This document shows, in pieces, positions 20,591 to 31,000 of a stretch of 41,912 bases of DNA (position 1 is the stretch's first letter; each line of letters opens with the position of its first letter). The notes under the pieces are model-generated. The model ran no database searches. It was not told the DNA's origin and saw only the letters and a program-made list of their open reading frames with translations. Both the position numbers and the translations under genes were made by a program. Source of the DNA: Pseudomonadota bacterium (lineage in GTDB: Bacteria; Pseudomonadota; Gammaproteobacteria; Xanthomonadales; Rhodanobacteraceae); assembly GCA_029561145.1 (NCBI GenBank), contig JAKQJM010000070.1:1-41912 (forward strand), given 5' to 3'.

Positions 20591-23457
20591 GCAAGGATTA
20601 CAAGAACACGATCAACTTGCCGAAGACCGAATTCGCGATGAAGGCGAATCTTTCGGCACGCGAGCCGGCGATCCTGGCGGACTGGCATGCAAGGGACCGC
20701 TACGCGGAGATCCAGAAACGGACCGCAACCCGCGAGCATGCCTTCATCCTGCACGACGGTCCGCCGTATGCGAACGGCGTCATCCATATCGGCCATGCGG
20801 TCAACAAGGTGCTCAAGGACATCGTCGTCAAGTCGAAATTGATGGCCGGTTTCCGTTCGCCGTACGTGCCTGGCTGGGATTGCCATGGCCTGCCGATCGA
20901 GATCGCGGTCGAGAAGGAGTTCGGCAAGGTCGGGCAGAAACTCGATGCCGCCGAGTTCCGCCAGAAATGTCGCGAGTACGCAGCGAAGCAGATCGATCTG
21001 CAGCGCGCCGATTTCAAGCGTCTCGGCGTTCTCGGCGACTGGGATCGCCCGTATCGCACGATGGACGCGAAGTTCGAGGCCGAGATGCTGCGCGCGCTGG
21101 CGAAGATCTACGCGAACGGCCATATCACGCGCGGTTTCAAGCCCGTGCACTGGTGTTTTGATTGCGGCTCGGCACTGGCTGAAGCCGAGATCGAATACGC
21201 CGACAAGGTTTCGCCCGCGGTCGATGTCGCCTACGACGCAATCGATGCGAAAGCGCTGGCGGCGAAATTCGGCGTCGACATCAATGACGACACGATCGTC
21301 GCCGTGCCGATCTGGACGACCACGCCATGGACCTTGCCGGCCAGCCTGGCCGTGTCGCTCGGGTCCGATCTCGAATACAGCCTGGTCAGAGGTCCGATGC
21401 GCAATGGACGCAGCGTGTTGCTGGTGATCGCCACGCTACTGCGCGATGCCTGCGCCGTGCGCTATCAATCGGCTGATGACAACGGCGCAGCGGTCACTTT
21501 CCCCAGATCGATTCGTGGCAGCGAACTTGAAGGTGTGACCCTGCGTCATCCTTTCTATGAGCGCGAAATCCCGATCCTGCTTGGCGATCACGTCACTGCC
21601 GAAGACGGCACCGGTGCGGTGCACACCGCGCCAGGCCATGGCGTCGAGGATTTCACCGTTTCCAGGCTGTACGGCTTGATCGAGAAATACAGCGCATCCG
21701 AGCTCAATCCGGTCGGCGGCAATGGCGTCTATCTGCCGGGCACGCCGATCGTCGAAGGCCAGTTCATCTGGAAGGCCAACGATTCGATCACCGAACTGCT
21801 GCGCGGCAACGGCCACCTGCTTGCCCACGCGAAATTCGAGCACAGCTATCCGCATTGCTGGCGGCACAAGACTCCGGTCGCGTTCCGCGCCACGCCGCAG
21901 TGGTTCATGAGCATGGAAAAGGAAGGCTTGCGCGCGACCGCACTGAAGTCGATCAAGGATGTGCGCTGGATTCCATCCTGGGGTGAGGAGCGCATTACCG
22001 GCATGATCGCCGGGCGGCCGGACTGGTGCATCTCGCGCCAGCGCACCTGGGGCGTGCCGATCGCGTTGTTCGTCGACAAGACCACGCAACTGCCGCATCC
22101 GCGCAGCGAGGAGTTGTTCGAGCAGGTCGCCCAGCGCGTCGAAAAGGACGGCATCGATGCCTGGTCCGCGCTCGATGCGAGGGACCTGCTCGCCGACGAT
22201 GCCGAAAGGTATGAGAAGGTCAGCGACGTCCTCGATGTCTGGTTCGATTCCGGCGTCACCCATTTCGCCGTGCTCGACCAGCGTGATGAACTCGCTCGCA
22301 AGCCCGGCGACAAGGTCATGTATCTCGAAGGCTCCGACCAGCATCGCGGCTGGTTCCATTCCTCGCTGCTGACTTCATCGGCGATGCATGGTCGCGCGCC
22401 GTATGACGAAGTACTCACGCACGGCTTCGCGGTCGACCAGAACGGCCGCAAGATGTCGAAGTCGCTCGGCAATGTGGTTGCACCGCAGAAGGTCGTCGAT
22501 TCGCTCGGTGCCGACGTGTTGCGCCTGTGGGTCGCCTCGACCGATTACCGCAACGAGATGACCGTCTCCGACGAGATCCTCAAGCGCGTCTCCGACGCCT
22601 ATCGGCGCATCCGCAACACCGCGCGCTTCCTGCTCGGCAATCTCGATGGCTTCGATCCCGCGAAACACCTGATTCCGGTCGAGCAAGGCGTGCTGCTCGA
22701 CCAATGGGCGGTGCAACAGGCGCACGATGTGCAGACTGCCGTGGTCGCGGCCTACGAACGCTACGATTTTCCAGAGATCGTCCAGCGCGTGCAGAACTTC
22801 TGCACCAACGAGATGGGCTCGCTGTATCTCGACATCACCAAGGATCGCCTGTACACGATGCCGACCGACAGCCTCGGCCGGCGCAGCGCGCAGAGCGCGA
22901 TGTTCCGCATCCTTGAGGCGCTGGTGCGCTGGCTCGCGCCGATCACGAGCTTCACGGCCGAGGAAATCTGGCCGCTGCTGCCTGGTGTGCGTGGTGAATC
23001 GGTGATGTTCGAGACCTGGTATGACGGTCTCGCCGCTGGGCAGTGCTCGGCAGGGCAGCGCAAGTCCTGGAACGAGCTGCTCGCAATCCGCGCGACCGTG
23101 TCCAAGGTGCTCGAGGGCATGCGCGCGGCCGGATCCATCGGCGCATCGTTGCAGGCCGATGTGTCGATCCACCTCGCTGCGGACATGCGCGCACGGCATG
23201 CCGAAGTTGCCGGGGAGTTGCGCTTCTTCTTCATTACCTCGGAGTTGCGGCTGGCTGATGTCGCCGACAGGCCGGAGGGCGCGATTCGTGTCGAGGGGCA
23301 CGATGCCTGGGTCGTCGCCACGCCGAGCGAGCATGCGAAGTGCGTGCGCTGCTGGCACTACCGATCCGACGTCGGCAGCCACGCGGATGACCCCGAGCTT
23401 TGTGGTCGCTGCGTCGAGAATGTCGAAGGGCAGGGCGAGACGCGGCTCTGGTTCTGA
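20587..23457 (+). CDS. ileS: Isoleucyl-tRNA synthetase
   Basis: IleRS charges tRNA-Ile and edits misactivated valine. The 956-residue enzyme starts at GTG, overlapping ribF by 4 nt (GTGA). Visible elements are [13 protein letters not shown] with HIGH at 67-70, and the CP1 editing domain ([30 protein letters not shown]). FDSGVTHF and [22 protein letters not shown] at 622-626, the anticodon-binding helices, and a C-terminal zinc finger (C919-x2-C922 and C939-x2-C942) follow. This is the bacterial zinc-ended type, not the eukaryote-like mupirocin-resistant type. No motif is missing. Confidence 0.98.
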   Translation: MSKDYKNTINLPKTEFAMKANLSAREPAILADWHARDRYAEIQKRTATREHAFILHDGPPYANGVIHIGHAVNKVLKDIVVKSKLMAGFRSPYVPGWDCHGLPIEIAVEKEFGKVGQKLDAAEFRQKCREYAAKQIDLQRADFKRLGVLGDWDRPYRTMDAKFEAEMLRALAKIYANGHITRGFKPVHWCFDCGSALAEAEIEYADKVSPAVDVAYDAIDAKALAAKFGVDINDDTIVAVPIWTTTPWTLPASLAVSLGSDLEYSLVRGPMRNGRSVLLVIATLLRDACAVRYQSADDNGAAVTFPRSIRGSELEGVTLRHPFYEREIPILLGDHVTAEDGTGAVHTAPGHGVEDFTVSRLYGLIEKYSASELNPVGGNGVYLPGTPIVEGQFIWKANDSITELLRGNGHLLAHAKFEHSYPHCWRHKTPVAFRATPQWFMSMEKEGLRATALKSIKDVRWIPSWGEERITGMIAGRPDWCISRQRTWGVPIALFVDKTTQLPHPRSEELFEQVAQRVEKDGIDAWSALDARDLLADDAERYEKVSDVLDVWFDSGVTHFAVLDQRDELARKPGDKVMYLEGSDQHRGWFHSSLLTSSAMHGRAPYDEVLTHGFAVDQNGRKMSKSLGNVVAPQKVVDSLGADVLRLWVASTDYRNEMTVSDEILKRVSDAYRRIRNTARFLLGNLDGFDPAKHLIPVEQGVLLDQWAVQQAHDVQTAVVAAYERYDFPEIVQRVQNFCTNEMGSLYLDITKDRLYTMPTDSLGRRSAQSAMFRILEALVRWLAPITSFTAEEIWPLLPGVRGESVMFETWYDGLAAGQCSAGQRKSWNELLAIRATVSKVLEGMRAAGSIGASLQADVSIHLAADMRARHAEVAGELRFFFITSELRLADVADRPEGAIRVEGHDAWVVATPSEHAKCVRCWHYRSDVGSHADDPELCGRCVENVEGQGETRLWF

Positions 23458-23568
23458 TCCCGGCCGCACGGTGCCCTTTACGCGCCGCGTCGCGAAGCGG
23501 CTTCAGTCGCGATGCTTTCAACGCAAGCATGTACCATCCGCAATCCGATTCATGATCATTCGAGTTCA

Positions 23569-24063
23569 ATGCCGAAACAAGCCAACGCCCTGACCTGGTT
23601 GTTCCTGTCTGCAGTCGTGATCGTTGCCGACCAGATCACCAAGCTGCTCGTCCTCGAGCGCTTCACGTTGCATGAATCGTTGCCGCTGCTTCCAGGGTTC
23701 CTCGACCTGACCCTGGCTTTCAACGAAGGCGCGGCCTTCAGCTTTCTTTCCGATGCCGGTGGCTGGCAGCGCTGGTTCTTCACCGTGCTCGCCATTGTTG
23801 TCGGCACGATTCTGATCGTCTGGCTGAAGCGCACGGCGCGGACCGACTGGCGCACCGCGTTGCCCTTGTCCCTGGTCGTTGGCGGTGCGGTCGGCAATGT
23901 CATCGACCGTATCCGGCTCGGCCATGTCGTCGATTTCATCGATGTGCATTACGCGACCTGGTCGTTTCCGGCCTTCAACATCGCCGATTCCGCCATCAGC
24001 GTCGGCGCGGTCCTGCTGCTCGCATTTGGATTGTTCGGCAGCAAGAACCCGGCTGGGCGATAA
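23569..24063 (+). CDS. lspA: Lipoprotein signal peptidase II
   Basis: LspA cleaves the signal peptide of lipid-modified prolipoproteins in the inner membrane. The 164-residue protein has four membrane helices. Family motifs are DQITKLLV (helix 1), [11 protein letters not shown], and [20 protein letters not shown] containing the first catalytic Asp (122). [11 protein letters not shown] has the second (Asp140). The chosen ATG at 23569 avoids a non-native upstream extension. The stop overlaps the ispH start by one base. In Pseudomonas an FKBP-type gene lies between lspA and ispH; here it is absent. Confidence 0.97.
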   Translation: MPKQANALTWLFLSAVVIVADQITKLLVLERFTLHESLPLLPGFLDLTLAFNEGAAFSFLSDAGGWQRWFFTVLAIVVGTILIVWLKRTARTDWRTALPLSLVVGGAVGNVIDRIRLGHVVDFIDVHYATWSFPAFNIADSAISVGAVLLLAFGLFGSKNPAGR

Positions 24064-25019
24064 TGGCCGACATGCAAGTCCTGCTCGCCAATCCCCGCGG
24101 CTTCTGCGCCGGTGTCGATCGCGCGATCGAAATCGTCGAGCGCGCGCTGGAAACCTTCGGTGCGCCGATCTATGTGCGTCATGAGGTGGTGCACAATCGT
24201 TTCGTGGTCGATTCATTGCGCAACCGCGGTGCGGTGTTCGTCGACGAGCTCGATGAAGTGCCCGACGACGCCACGGTGATCTTCAGTGCCCACGGCGTAT
24301 CCAGGGAGGTCCGCGACGAAGCCGGCCGCCGTGGATTGACCGTTTTCGATGCGACTTGCCCGCTGGTCACCAAGGTCCATATCGAAGTGGCTCGCCATGG
24401 CAAGGCGGGGCGTGATGTCGTGCTGATCGGTCATGCCGGACATCCCGAGGTCGAAGGCACGATGGGGCAGTGGAGCCAGGACAATGTCGGCAGGATCTAT
24501 CTGGTCGAGACGCCGGAGTGCGTTGCGAGCCTGAGGCCCATGCATCCGGACAAGCTGGCCTACGTCAGCCAGACCACATTGTCGGTCGATGACACCCGCG
24601 CGGTGATCGAGGCCTTGCGTGCGCATTTTCCCGCGATTGTCGGGCCGCGGCACGACGACATCTGCTATGCCACGCAGAACCGTCAGGATGCCGTGCGTGC
24701 ATTGGGCCAGCAATGCGATATCGTCCTCGTCGTCGGATCGCCCAACAGTTCCAACTCGAATCGCTTGCGCGAGCTTGCCGAGAAGCAGGGTGTCCCGGCC
24801 TATCTGATTGACGGGGCTGACGATATCCGGCGCGAATGGCTGCAGGGTGGTGAACGCGTCGGATTGACCGCGGGCGCATCGGCGCCGGAGAGCCTGGTCA
24901 GGGAAGTGATCGAGCGATTGCAGTCCTGGGGTGCGGGCAAGGTCCGCGAACTCGAAGGAAAACCGGAAAATGTGACGTTTGCGCTGCCCAGGGAGTTGCG
25001 CATCAACGTCGTCAGCTGA
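24063..25019 (+). CDS. ispH: 4-hydroxy-3-methylbut-2-enyl diphosphate reductase IspH
   Basis: IspH is the last enzyme of the MEP isoprenoid pathway, making IPP and DMAPP from HMBPP with a 4Fe-4S cluster. The 318-residue protein has the cluster cysteines at 15 (NPRGFCAG), 99 (DATCPLV) and 201 ([10 protein letters not shown]), the HEVVHN and GHAGHPE histidines, and SSNSNRL for diphosphate binding. A second ATG at 24072 gives the E. coli-like start [14 protein letters not shown] and may be the true one. The enzyme needs reduced ferredoxin or flavodoxin; the YfhL-type ferredoxin gene elsewhere in the window is not linked to it. Confidence 0.97.
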   Translation: MADMQVLLANPRGFCAGVDRAIEIVERALETFGAPIYVRHEVVHNRFVVDSLRNRGAVFVDELDEVPDDATVIFSAHGVSREVRDEAGRRGLTVFDATCPLVTKVHIEVARHGKAGRDVVLIGHAGHPEVEGTMGQWSQDNVGRIYLVETPECVASLRPMHPDKLAYVSQTTLSVDDTRAVIEALRAHFPAIVGPRHDDICYATQNRQDAVRALGQQCDIVLVVGSPNSSNSNRLRELAEKQGVPAYLIDGADDIRREWLQGGERVGLTAGASAPESLVREVIERLQSWGAGKVRELEGKPENVTFALPRELRINVVS

Positions 25020-25157
25020 CGCTTGCGCGAGCGTCCGGCATGGCCTTCGGGCCAGGCCGGTCAAGCGATGTCCCGATCCGCCAGCGGTTCCCGGTTCCGG
25101 TCCCCGGCAGACACCTGCCGTTCATCCGCCAATTCCTACCTCGCACGCGCGGCGGTC

Positions 25158-25186
25158 TTGCTGCAGACCGGGCGGCGACGTATTTT
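25158..25186 (+). promoter_or_regulatory. Candidate promoter of the minor pilin operon
   Basis: TTGCTG (25158-25163), 17 bases, TATTTT (25181-25186) is an acceptable sigma-70 pair inside the 203-bp gap before the first pilin gene. Transcription would start near 25193. No other feature is evident in the gap. Confidence 0.5.
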
Positions 25187-25222
25187 CATGGTCATAAGTC
25201 CGCAATGGGCGAGGGGAGCTAC

Positions 25223-25807
25223 ATGCCAGACCAGCGCATTCCTGCCAGCTCGAACCAGAAAGCTCTCCAGCGAGGGTTTGGGCTGGTCGAACTGATGATC
25301 ACGATTTCGATGATTGCGGTGCTCACCGCGATCGCCTTGCCCAGCTATTCCTACCTGATCCGGGGCAGCCGGGTCACCAATGAAACCAACGATTTCCTCA
25401 CTGCGCTGAACCTCGCGAGGAACGAGGCGATCACGCGCAGCCGCAGCGTCACGATCTGCGCGGCCGACACCACGGGCGAAGACCTCCCGGATGCCTGTGG
25501 CACTTCGACCGACTGGGTCAAGGGCTGGATGGTTTTCGTCGACGACGCGGCCAAGCCTTCAGATCCTACTCCGGTGGCGATCGAACCCGAGCGGATCGTC
25601 CGTACTTGGGTCGGCAATACGCACAACACGCTGTCGCCGGGCGCGGCGACCGCTTTCATCCGCTTCAACAATCGCGGCCAGTCGAACATCGCGGACAAGC
25701 TCACGTTCACCCTGATGCCGAGCAGTGATTGCTCGAACCAGCAGAAGCGCGAAATTGTCGTCAATTCGCTCGGGCGATCGGGTTCGTCGAAGGTGGATTG
25801 CTCGTGA
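25223..25807 (+). CDS. fimT: Minor pseudopilin of the FimT/FimU (GspH) type
   Basis: This is a 194-residue minor type IV pilin. The leader is RGF-type: cleavage after Gly in QRG|FGLVELMITISMIAVLTAIA, with Glu at +5 and a 25-residue hydrophobic helix. A GspH-like beta domain follows (LARNEAITRSRSVTICA, GWMVFVDD, IRFNNRGQS) with cysteine pairs likely forming disulfides. In this family minor pilins prime fibre assembly; FimT-like proteins may also bind DNA in competent bacteria. ATG at 25223 is preceded by GAGGGGAG. Only one FimT/FimU-like gene is present, where Pseudomonas has two. Its TGA overlaps the GTG start of pilV. Confidence 0.88.
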   Translation: MPDQRIPASSNQKALQRGFGLVELMITISMIAVLTAIALPSYSYLIRGSRVTNETNDFLTALNLARNEAITRSRSVTICAADTTGEDLPDACGTSTDWVKGWMVFVDDAAKPSDPTPVAIEPERIVRTWVGNTHNTLSPGAATAFIRFNNRGQSNIADKLTFTLMPSSDCSNQQKREIVVNSLGRSGSSKVDCS

Positions 25808-26352
25808 AGACCAGGAATCCGTTCATGAACTCCAGCATCCGCCGCCGCGGTTTTACCTTGCTCGAAGTGTTGATCGCCTTGCTCATTCTGAGCTTTGGTC
25901 TGCTCGGTCTCGCGGCTCTCCAGGCGTATTCGGTCAAGGCGAACCAGAGTGCGAACCTGCGCAGCCAGGCGACCGACCTGGCCAACATGCTGATGGACAA
26001 CATCCGCTCCAACCGGATCAACCTCGGCTCGTATTACGCGGACAGCTACGAAGAAGTGACCTGCGGTTCAACGCCGACGACCTCGTCGCCGGCTGCACAT
26101 GATCTCGATGTCTGGCGGATCATGGTGAACTGCCAGTTGCCGCAGGGTCGCGGCGCCGTTGCGCCGATCAGCGCCAACGAAGTCGCGGTCTGCATACGCT
26201 GGAGCGATGCGCGCTGGGAAAGCGACAGCGGCACCTCCGAAGGCAAGTGCACCGAGGACGCGGAGACCTTTGGCGCCCGCCTCGCCGACGATGGCCCAGG
26301 GGCCGGCACCGATGGCCAGGTCAGTGTTTTCGTGGTTTCGAGCCGGATGTAG
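25804..26352 (+). CDS. pilV: Minor pilin PilV
   Basis: PilV is a minor pilin needed for pilus priming. The 182-residue protein has a basic leader (SSIRRRG) cleaved before FTLLEVLIALLILSFGLLGL, followed by the family ALQAYSVKANQSANLRSQATDLANMLMDNIRSNR region, typical of PilV. The GTG at 25804 overlaps the previous stop; ATG at 25825 is an alternative with AGGA upstream. The C-terminal half has four cysteines and an acidic stretch. Ten bases separate it from pilW. Confidence 0.9.
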   Translation: MKTRNPFMNSSIRRRGFTLLEVLIALLILSFGLLGLAALQAYSVKANQSANLRSQATDLANMLMDNIRSNRINLGSYYADSYEEVTCGSTPTTSSPAAHDLDVWRIMVNCQLPQGRGAVAPISANEVAVCIRWSDARWESDSGTSEGKCTEDAETFGARLADDGPGAGTDGQVSVFVVSSRM

Positions 26353-26361
26353 GCAGCGGAC

Positions 26362-27567
26362 ATGACAATGAAAACCAACAAGCAGAATCAACTTGCCCGC
26401 ATCAACCACAGCAGCGGTGTCTCGCTGATCGAACTCCTGATCGCACTCGTCATCGCCGGCTTGCTGGCGCTTGGACTCGTGCAGATCTTCGGTGCCTCGC
26501 GATCGACATCGCAACTGCAGGATGGGCTTTCCCGTGTCCAGGAAAACGGCCGCTTCGTAACCCAGTTCATGGAGCGCCAGTTGCGCATGGTCGGCTTCAT
26601 GGGTTGCGGAGCCGATACCGGGCGCTTCACCCAGGAAAGCTTCGTCAACCACCTGGCCTTGTTCGATGGAAGCGTGCCGGATGGTAATCCCTACCGGTTC
26701 CAGCGGCCGATCGAGGCGTTTACCGCAGGCACGATGACCGCCACCGACGAACTTGCCGCCGAGCCGATCGTCGATGGCACCGATGTGCTGATCCTGCGCG
26801 TGCTGAGCGATGAAAGCACGCCGGTCGTCACGATCTCCAAGGCGAGCAATGATCTCAGCGTGGTCATCGGCGACCCTGGCGCTGCGTTCCTTCCGGCTGC
26901 AGGTGACAAGGTGATCATGGCTATGCAGAACTGTCGTTCTGCCGATGTCTTTGCCGCATCCCTGAACGGAACGACGCCTGGTTCTGCGGTCGAAATCGGC
27001 GGAGCCACGGCACCCAATGTCTATCTCGATCCATCGGTCACCGACTGCGGTTCGAGCTCCTGTCCCTGGGATTTCCGCATCTCGAATGCGTTCCTCAACG
27101 CCAAACCGCTGGTTGGACCCGCCAGTCTCAATGCCGAGATCCATCGTGCCGAGTACTACGCGATGTATGTGAAGGCGAATGCCGCCGGCATTCCTTCGCT
27201 GTACATGATCCGTTTCAAGCGCACCAGCGACGAACTCAACGATCCCGAGGAACTCGTCGAGGGCGTCGAGAACATGCAGTTGCGCTTCGGCATCGATACG
27301 TCGAGCGATGGAGCGATCGATGAGTATCGCACTGCCGAGGAAGTCGTCGATGGCGCCACCGACGACGCCACGCTCGATCAGAATTGGCGGCGCGTGCTCA
27401 GCATTCGCATCGGTCTGGCGATCCGCAGTGCAGACAAGGCCGGCGTGCCGAGCGTCCAGCCACACCCGGTCATGGGCGTCGATCTGACGCCAGCCACCAA
27501 TGATGGCGCGATACGCGAGGTCTACGAGACCACGATCGCACTGCGCAATCGCCTGTTCAATTCGTGA
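26362..27567 (+). CDS. pilW: Minor pilin PilW
   Basis: PilW is the large minor pilin of the priming complex. The 401-residue protein has the prepilin motif HSSG|VSLIELLIALVIAGLLALGLVQIF, with Val instead of Phe at +1. The characteristic SRSTSQLQDGLSRVQENGRFVTQFMERQLRMVGFMGC region follows, then an extended beta domain with cysteine pairs, including CGSSSCPWDFRI. The C-terminal segment DQNWRRVLSIRIGLAIRS is typical of PilW. Only a few bases separate it from its neighbours, so it is part of one operon. A 506-codon frame on the other strand is a shadow. Confidence 0.93.
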   Translation: MTMKTNKQNQLARINHSSGVSLIELLIALVIAGLLALGLVQIFGASRSTSQLQDGLSRVQENGRFVTQFMERQLRMVGFMGCGADTGRFTQESFVNHLALFDGSVPDGNPYRFQRPIEAFTAGTMTATDELAAEPIVDGTDVLILRVLSDESTPVVTISKASNDLSVVIGDPGAAFLPAAGDKVIMAMQNCRSADVFAASLNGTTPGSAVEIGGATAPNVYLDPSVTDCGSSSCPWDFRISNAFLNAKPLVGPASLNAEIHRAEYYAMYVKANAAGIPSLYMIRFKRTSDELNDPEELVEGVENMQLRFGIDTSSDGAIDEYRTAEEVVDGATDDATLDQNWRRVLSIRIGLAIRSADKAGVPSVQPHPVMGVDLTPATNDGAIREVYETTIALRNRLFNS

Positions 27568-27574
27568 GGACGCC

Positions 27575-28069
27575 ATGATCCGCATCACGCCACCCCGGTT
27601 CCAGCGTAATCAAGGTGCAATCCTTTTTGTCGCCCTGATCATGCTGCTCCTGCTGACCTTGCTCGGCGTCACTGCCATGCAGGTCACCCTGCTCCAGGAG
27701 CGTATGTCCGGCAACTACCGCGCCCAGCAGGTCGCGTTCGAACGAGCCGAAGGCCGCATGGCCGAGGGTCGCGACCTGGTCACCGATCCGCTCTACGCCT
27801 ACGACAATATTTCGCCGGTGCCGGTCGGGCTTTCGGGCACGGACGGTTTGCCCTGGGATTCCTGGCTGACCACCTTCCCGCCCAGCCGCGAGTTCGAACA
27901 GAGCGTGCGCGCCTGCGGCGGTGCCTGTCCCGAACAGCGCGGCAGCATCGTTGCCGATGATCCGAACAAGAAGCCGCGGTTCTATGTCATCTCGGGGCAG
28001 GAGAAGGATCCCGGCAGTCCCGAGGACAGCGCCGCATGGGCGACCGTGCAGACCATCTACGTCTTTTGA
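27575..28069 (+). CDS. pilX: Minor pilin PilX
   Basis: This is a 164-residue PilX-type minor pilin. The N-terminus matches the PilX_N pattern: RNQG|AILFVALIMLLLLTLLGVTAMQVTLLQERMSGNYRAQQVAFERAEGRM-type sequence, where the leader ends in Gly, Ala takes +1 and the usual Glu+5 is absent. PilX proteins in pseudomonads share this unusual helix. The C-terminal part has one CGGAC pair. The chosen ATG follows GAGGA by a few bases. It lies between pilW and pilY1. Confidence 0.9.
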   Translation: MIRITPPRFQRNQGAILFVALIMLLLLTLLGVTAMQVTLLQERMSGNYRAQQVAFERAEGRMAEGRDLVTDPLYAYDNISPVPVGLSGTDGLPWDSWLTTFPPSREFEQSVRACGGACPEQRGSIVADDPNKKPRFYVISGQEKDPGSPEDSAAWATVQTIYVF

Positions 28070-28094
28070 ACCGTTTTCAGGACGGGAGTAACCC

Positions 28095-31000
28095 ATGAAA
28101 TCCATGAATTTCCAGCTGTCTGCCGTGGTCGCGCTGCTTGCCGCCGTAGCAGGTATCGCCCATCCCGACAATGCGTTTGCCCAGGCTTCGGCTGGCGGCA
28201 TCGATGTGGCCCAGCAGCCGCTGTTCACTTCGAGCGGGCAGCCGCCACTGAACATGCTCGTGATGGGCAAGGACCACAAGATCTATTACGAAGCCTACAA
28301 CGACGCGTCCGACCTCGATGGCGATGGCGCGCTCGATGTGGGCTACAAGCCAGCCACGATCGACTACTTCGGTTACTTCAACTCAAATCTTTGCTACTCA
28401 TGGAGTACCGACAAGTTCGTGCCTGCTGCTGCGGCCACGAACAAGCAATGCTCGGGCCAGTGGAGCGGCGACTTCCTCAACTACCTGACCACCTCGCGCA
28501 TGGACGCCTTGCGTCGCGTGCTGTTCGGTGGCTGGCGCCAGGTCGATTCGACGACGGACACGATCCTGCAGGGCGCGTTCTTTCCGCAGGACGGCCACAG
28601 CTGGGGCAAGGAATACCAGAGCGTCGCGCGCGATGGCTACAACATCGCCAACTACGCGCCACTGACTGCGCCCGAAACGGGCAGATACATCCTGTTCGCC
28701 GTGACGACGACGACCGGCATCGCCGCTTCTTTCACGTTCCCGAATTACCAGGCACCCTTGCTTCGCGTGCTGAAGAACACCGACAAACGCGTCTGGAACT
28801 GGCTGTCGATCGAAGGGCCCGTGGCCGGAAACAAGTGTTTCACCGCCACCAACACCCGGGTCGACTGCGTAACCGCTGCGGTCCTCGCTGCGTACCCAGG
28901 GCATCCCGCGAACCGCGGCGCCTTCGGCACGATGGAAACAACGTATGCGACCGTCGCCAATCGCTTCGGATCGGGTGCGTTGAACACGATCAACTGCAGT
29001 GGTGCCAACTGCAATCCGTATGGCGCCGACGACAACTATCTCTCGATCATCACCGGTACGTTGCGCACCAGTACGGCGACCCGTTACCAGTTCCGCGTCA
29101 ACGGTGCATCTGCGGTCGATTTCGAATTGCTGAACGGAGCAACTTCGGTCGCGACGGCGGGGTGTTACGGGAATCGGGGCGCGTTTGGCACATGTACGAA
29201 TAGTGAAAAGTCCGCAGTCGTTTCCCTCGCATCGAACTTCAACTACACCTTCAAGTTTCGACAGGAAGACGACACTGGCACCGATGGCTACAAGCTCGAA
29301 TGGCGTACGTGTACGACTGCGGCCGAATCGTCGTGCTCGGCAACCTGGAGCACTGTTCCGAACAGCAATGTCACTGGCATCAACGGCACCACGCTCACTA
29401 CATACAATCTGACCCCGGTTGCTACTGGTGCCGCCACACGCGACGATTATCTCGTGCGCGTGCAATCGTGCCCGAGCAGCAATGCCGCATTCCGCGAGCC
29501 GACCTGCAAGGCCTATCCGAATGGCCAGTACAAGCCGACCGGCATCCTGCACGATTACGGCGAAACGCAGCGCATGTATTTCGGATTGATCACCGGAACG
29601 CAGTACAACAATCTCGAAGGCGGTGTGCTGCGACGGAATGTCGCCGATTTCGCCAGCGAGATCGATCCCGCAAACGGACGCTTCCGCACCAACGTCAATG
29701 GCATCGTCCGGAGCATCAGCGAGTTCCGCATGATCGGCGGAAACTACGGTGGCGGCACGGCGGACAATCTCGCCAGCGACAGCAACTGGGCATGGAACAA
29801 CGGTAACGGCAATTGCCCGACGCCCAATGTCACGGTGCCGCTCGCCAACGGCAATTGCCGGATGTGGGGCAATCCGCTGGCCGAGATGGCCTATGAGAGC
29901 ATGCGCTATTTCGCCGGTGCGGCAACGCCGACGACACGATTCTCGACTGCGAGCGGCAATGGCGCCACCGAGGAGACCGTCATGGGCCTCGGCCAGGAAA
30001 CCTGGAAGGATCCGTACAAGGCGGTTGCCGATGGCGGCGGCGGTTTCCTGTCCTGTTCGCGCCCGTTCCAGACCCTGATCAGCGATATCAATCCGAGCTA
30101 CGACGGCGATCTGCCGGGCAGTCCTTTCACCGGTGCCGTCACGACGGTCAACGGAAACCCGGCATCGATTTCGGGCTTCAGCGCCGCGACCGAAGGCCAG
30201 GCGATCTGGAACGCGGAATTCGGTGCCGGATCCAAGTCGGTCTTCATCGGCGATGTCGCCAACAGCACGGACGGTGCACCGACAGTGAAGTCGGCTTCGA
30301 GCTTCGGCAATATCCGCGGTCTCTCACCGGAGGAGCCGACCAAGGGCGGCACTTATTTCACAGCCAGTGTTTCGCGCTACGCGCGCAGTCATGACCTCAA
30401 TGTTGTGACCGGCCAGCAGGCCATGAGCACGTACGCCATCGCACTCGCTTCGCCGTTGCCGCGAATCCGTTTCCCGGTCGGTGACGGCGTCATCTCGCTG
30501 CTGCCATTCGCCAAGACCGCCAGTGGCACGTTTGGCGCCGGCACGAACAAGCCGACCAACACGATCGTCGATTTCTATGTCGAGAAGATCGTCAACCTGC
30601 CTGGTCAGCCCTTCGACGCAACGGTCAATGGGGGCCTTCCTTCCGCGATATTCCGTATCAACTACGAGGACGTCGAGCAGGGCAACGACCATGACATGGA
30701 CGCGATTGTCCGCTACCAGATCGTGGCCAATGCCAACAATACGGCCACCGTCACCCTGACCTCCGAGTATGCGGCCGGCAGCGCCGACCAGAACATGGGC
30801 TTCGTCATGTCCGGCTCGACCCGGGACGGCGTCTATCTCGACGTTCGCGACACCGATTCCGGCGCAGGATCCTATGTTCCGTATTCGTTGAATACGCCGA
30901 ATCCCGTCCTGCCCGGTGGTTGCGGCGCGACCACGCCTCCCGTCGCTTGCGCTTCGCAGTTGCCGCTGACGTCGGTGCGCACCTTCACGCCCGTGGCGAC

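Noticed and set aside
26068..27588. Minus-strand open frame of 506 codons opposite pilW
   Set aside because: It lies fully antisense to pilV and pilW, which have clear family motifs; it has no ribosome site or domain.
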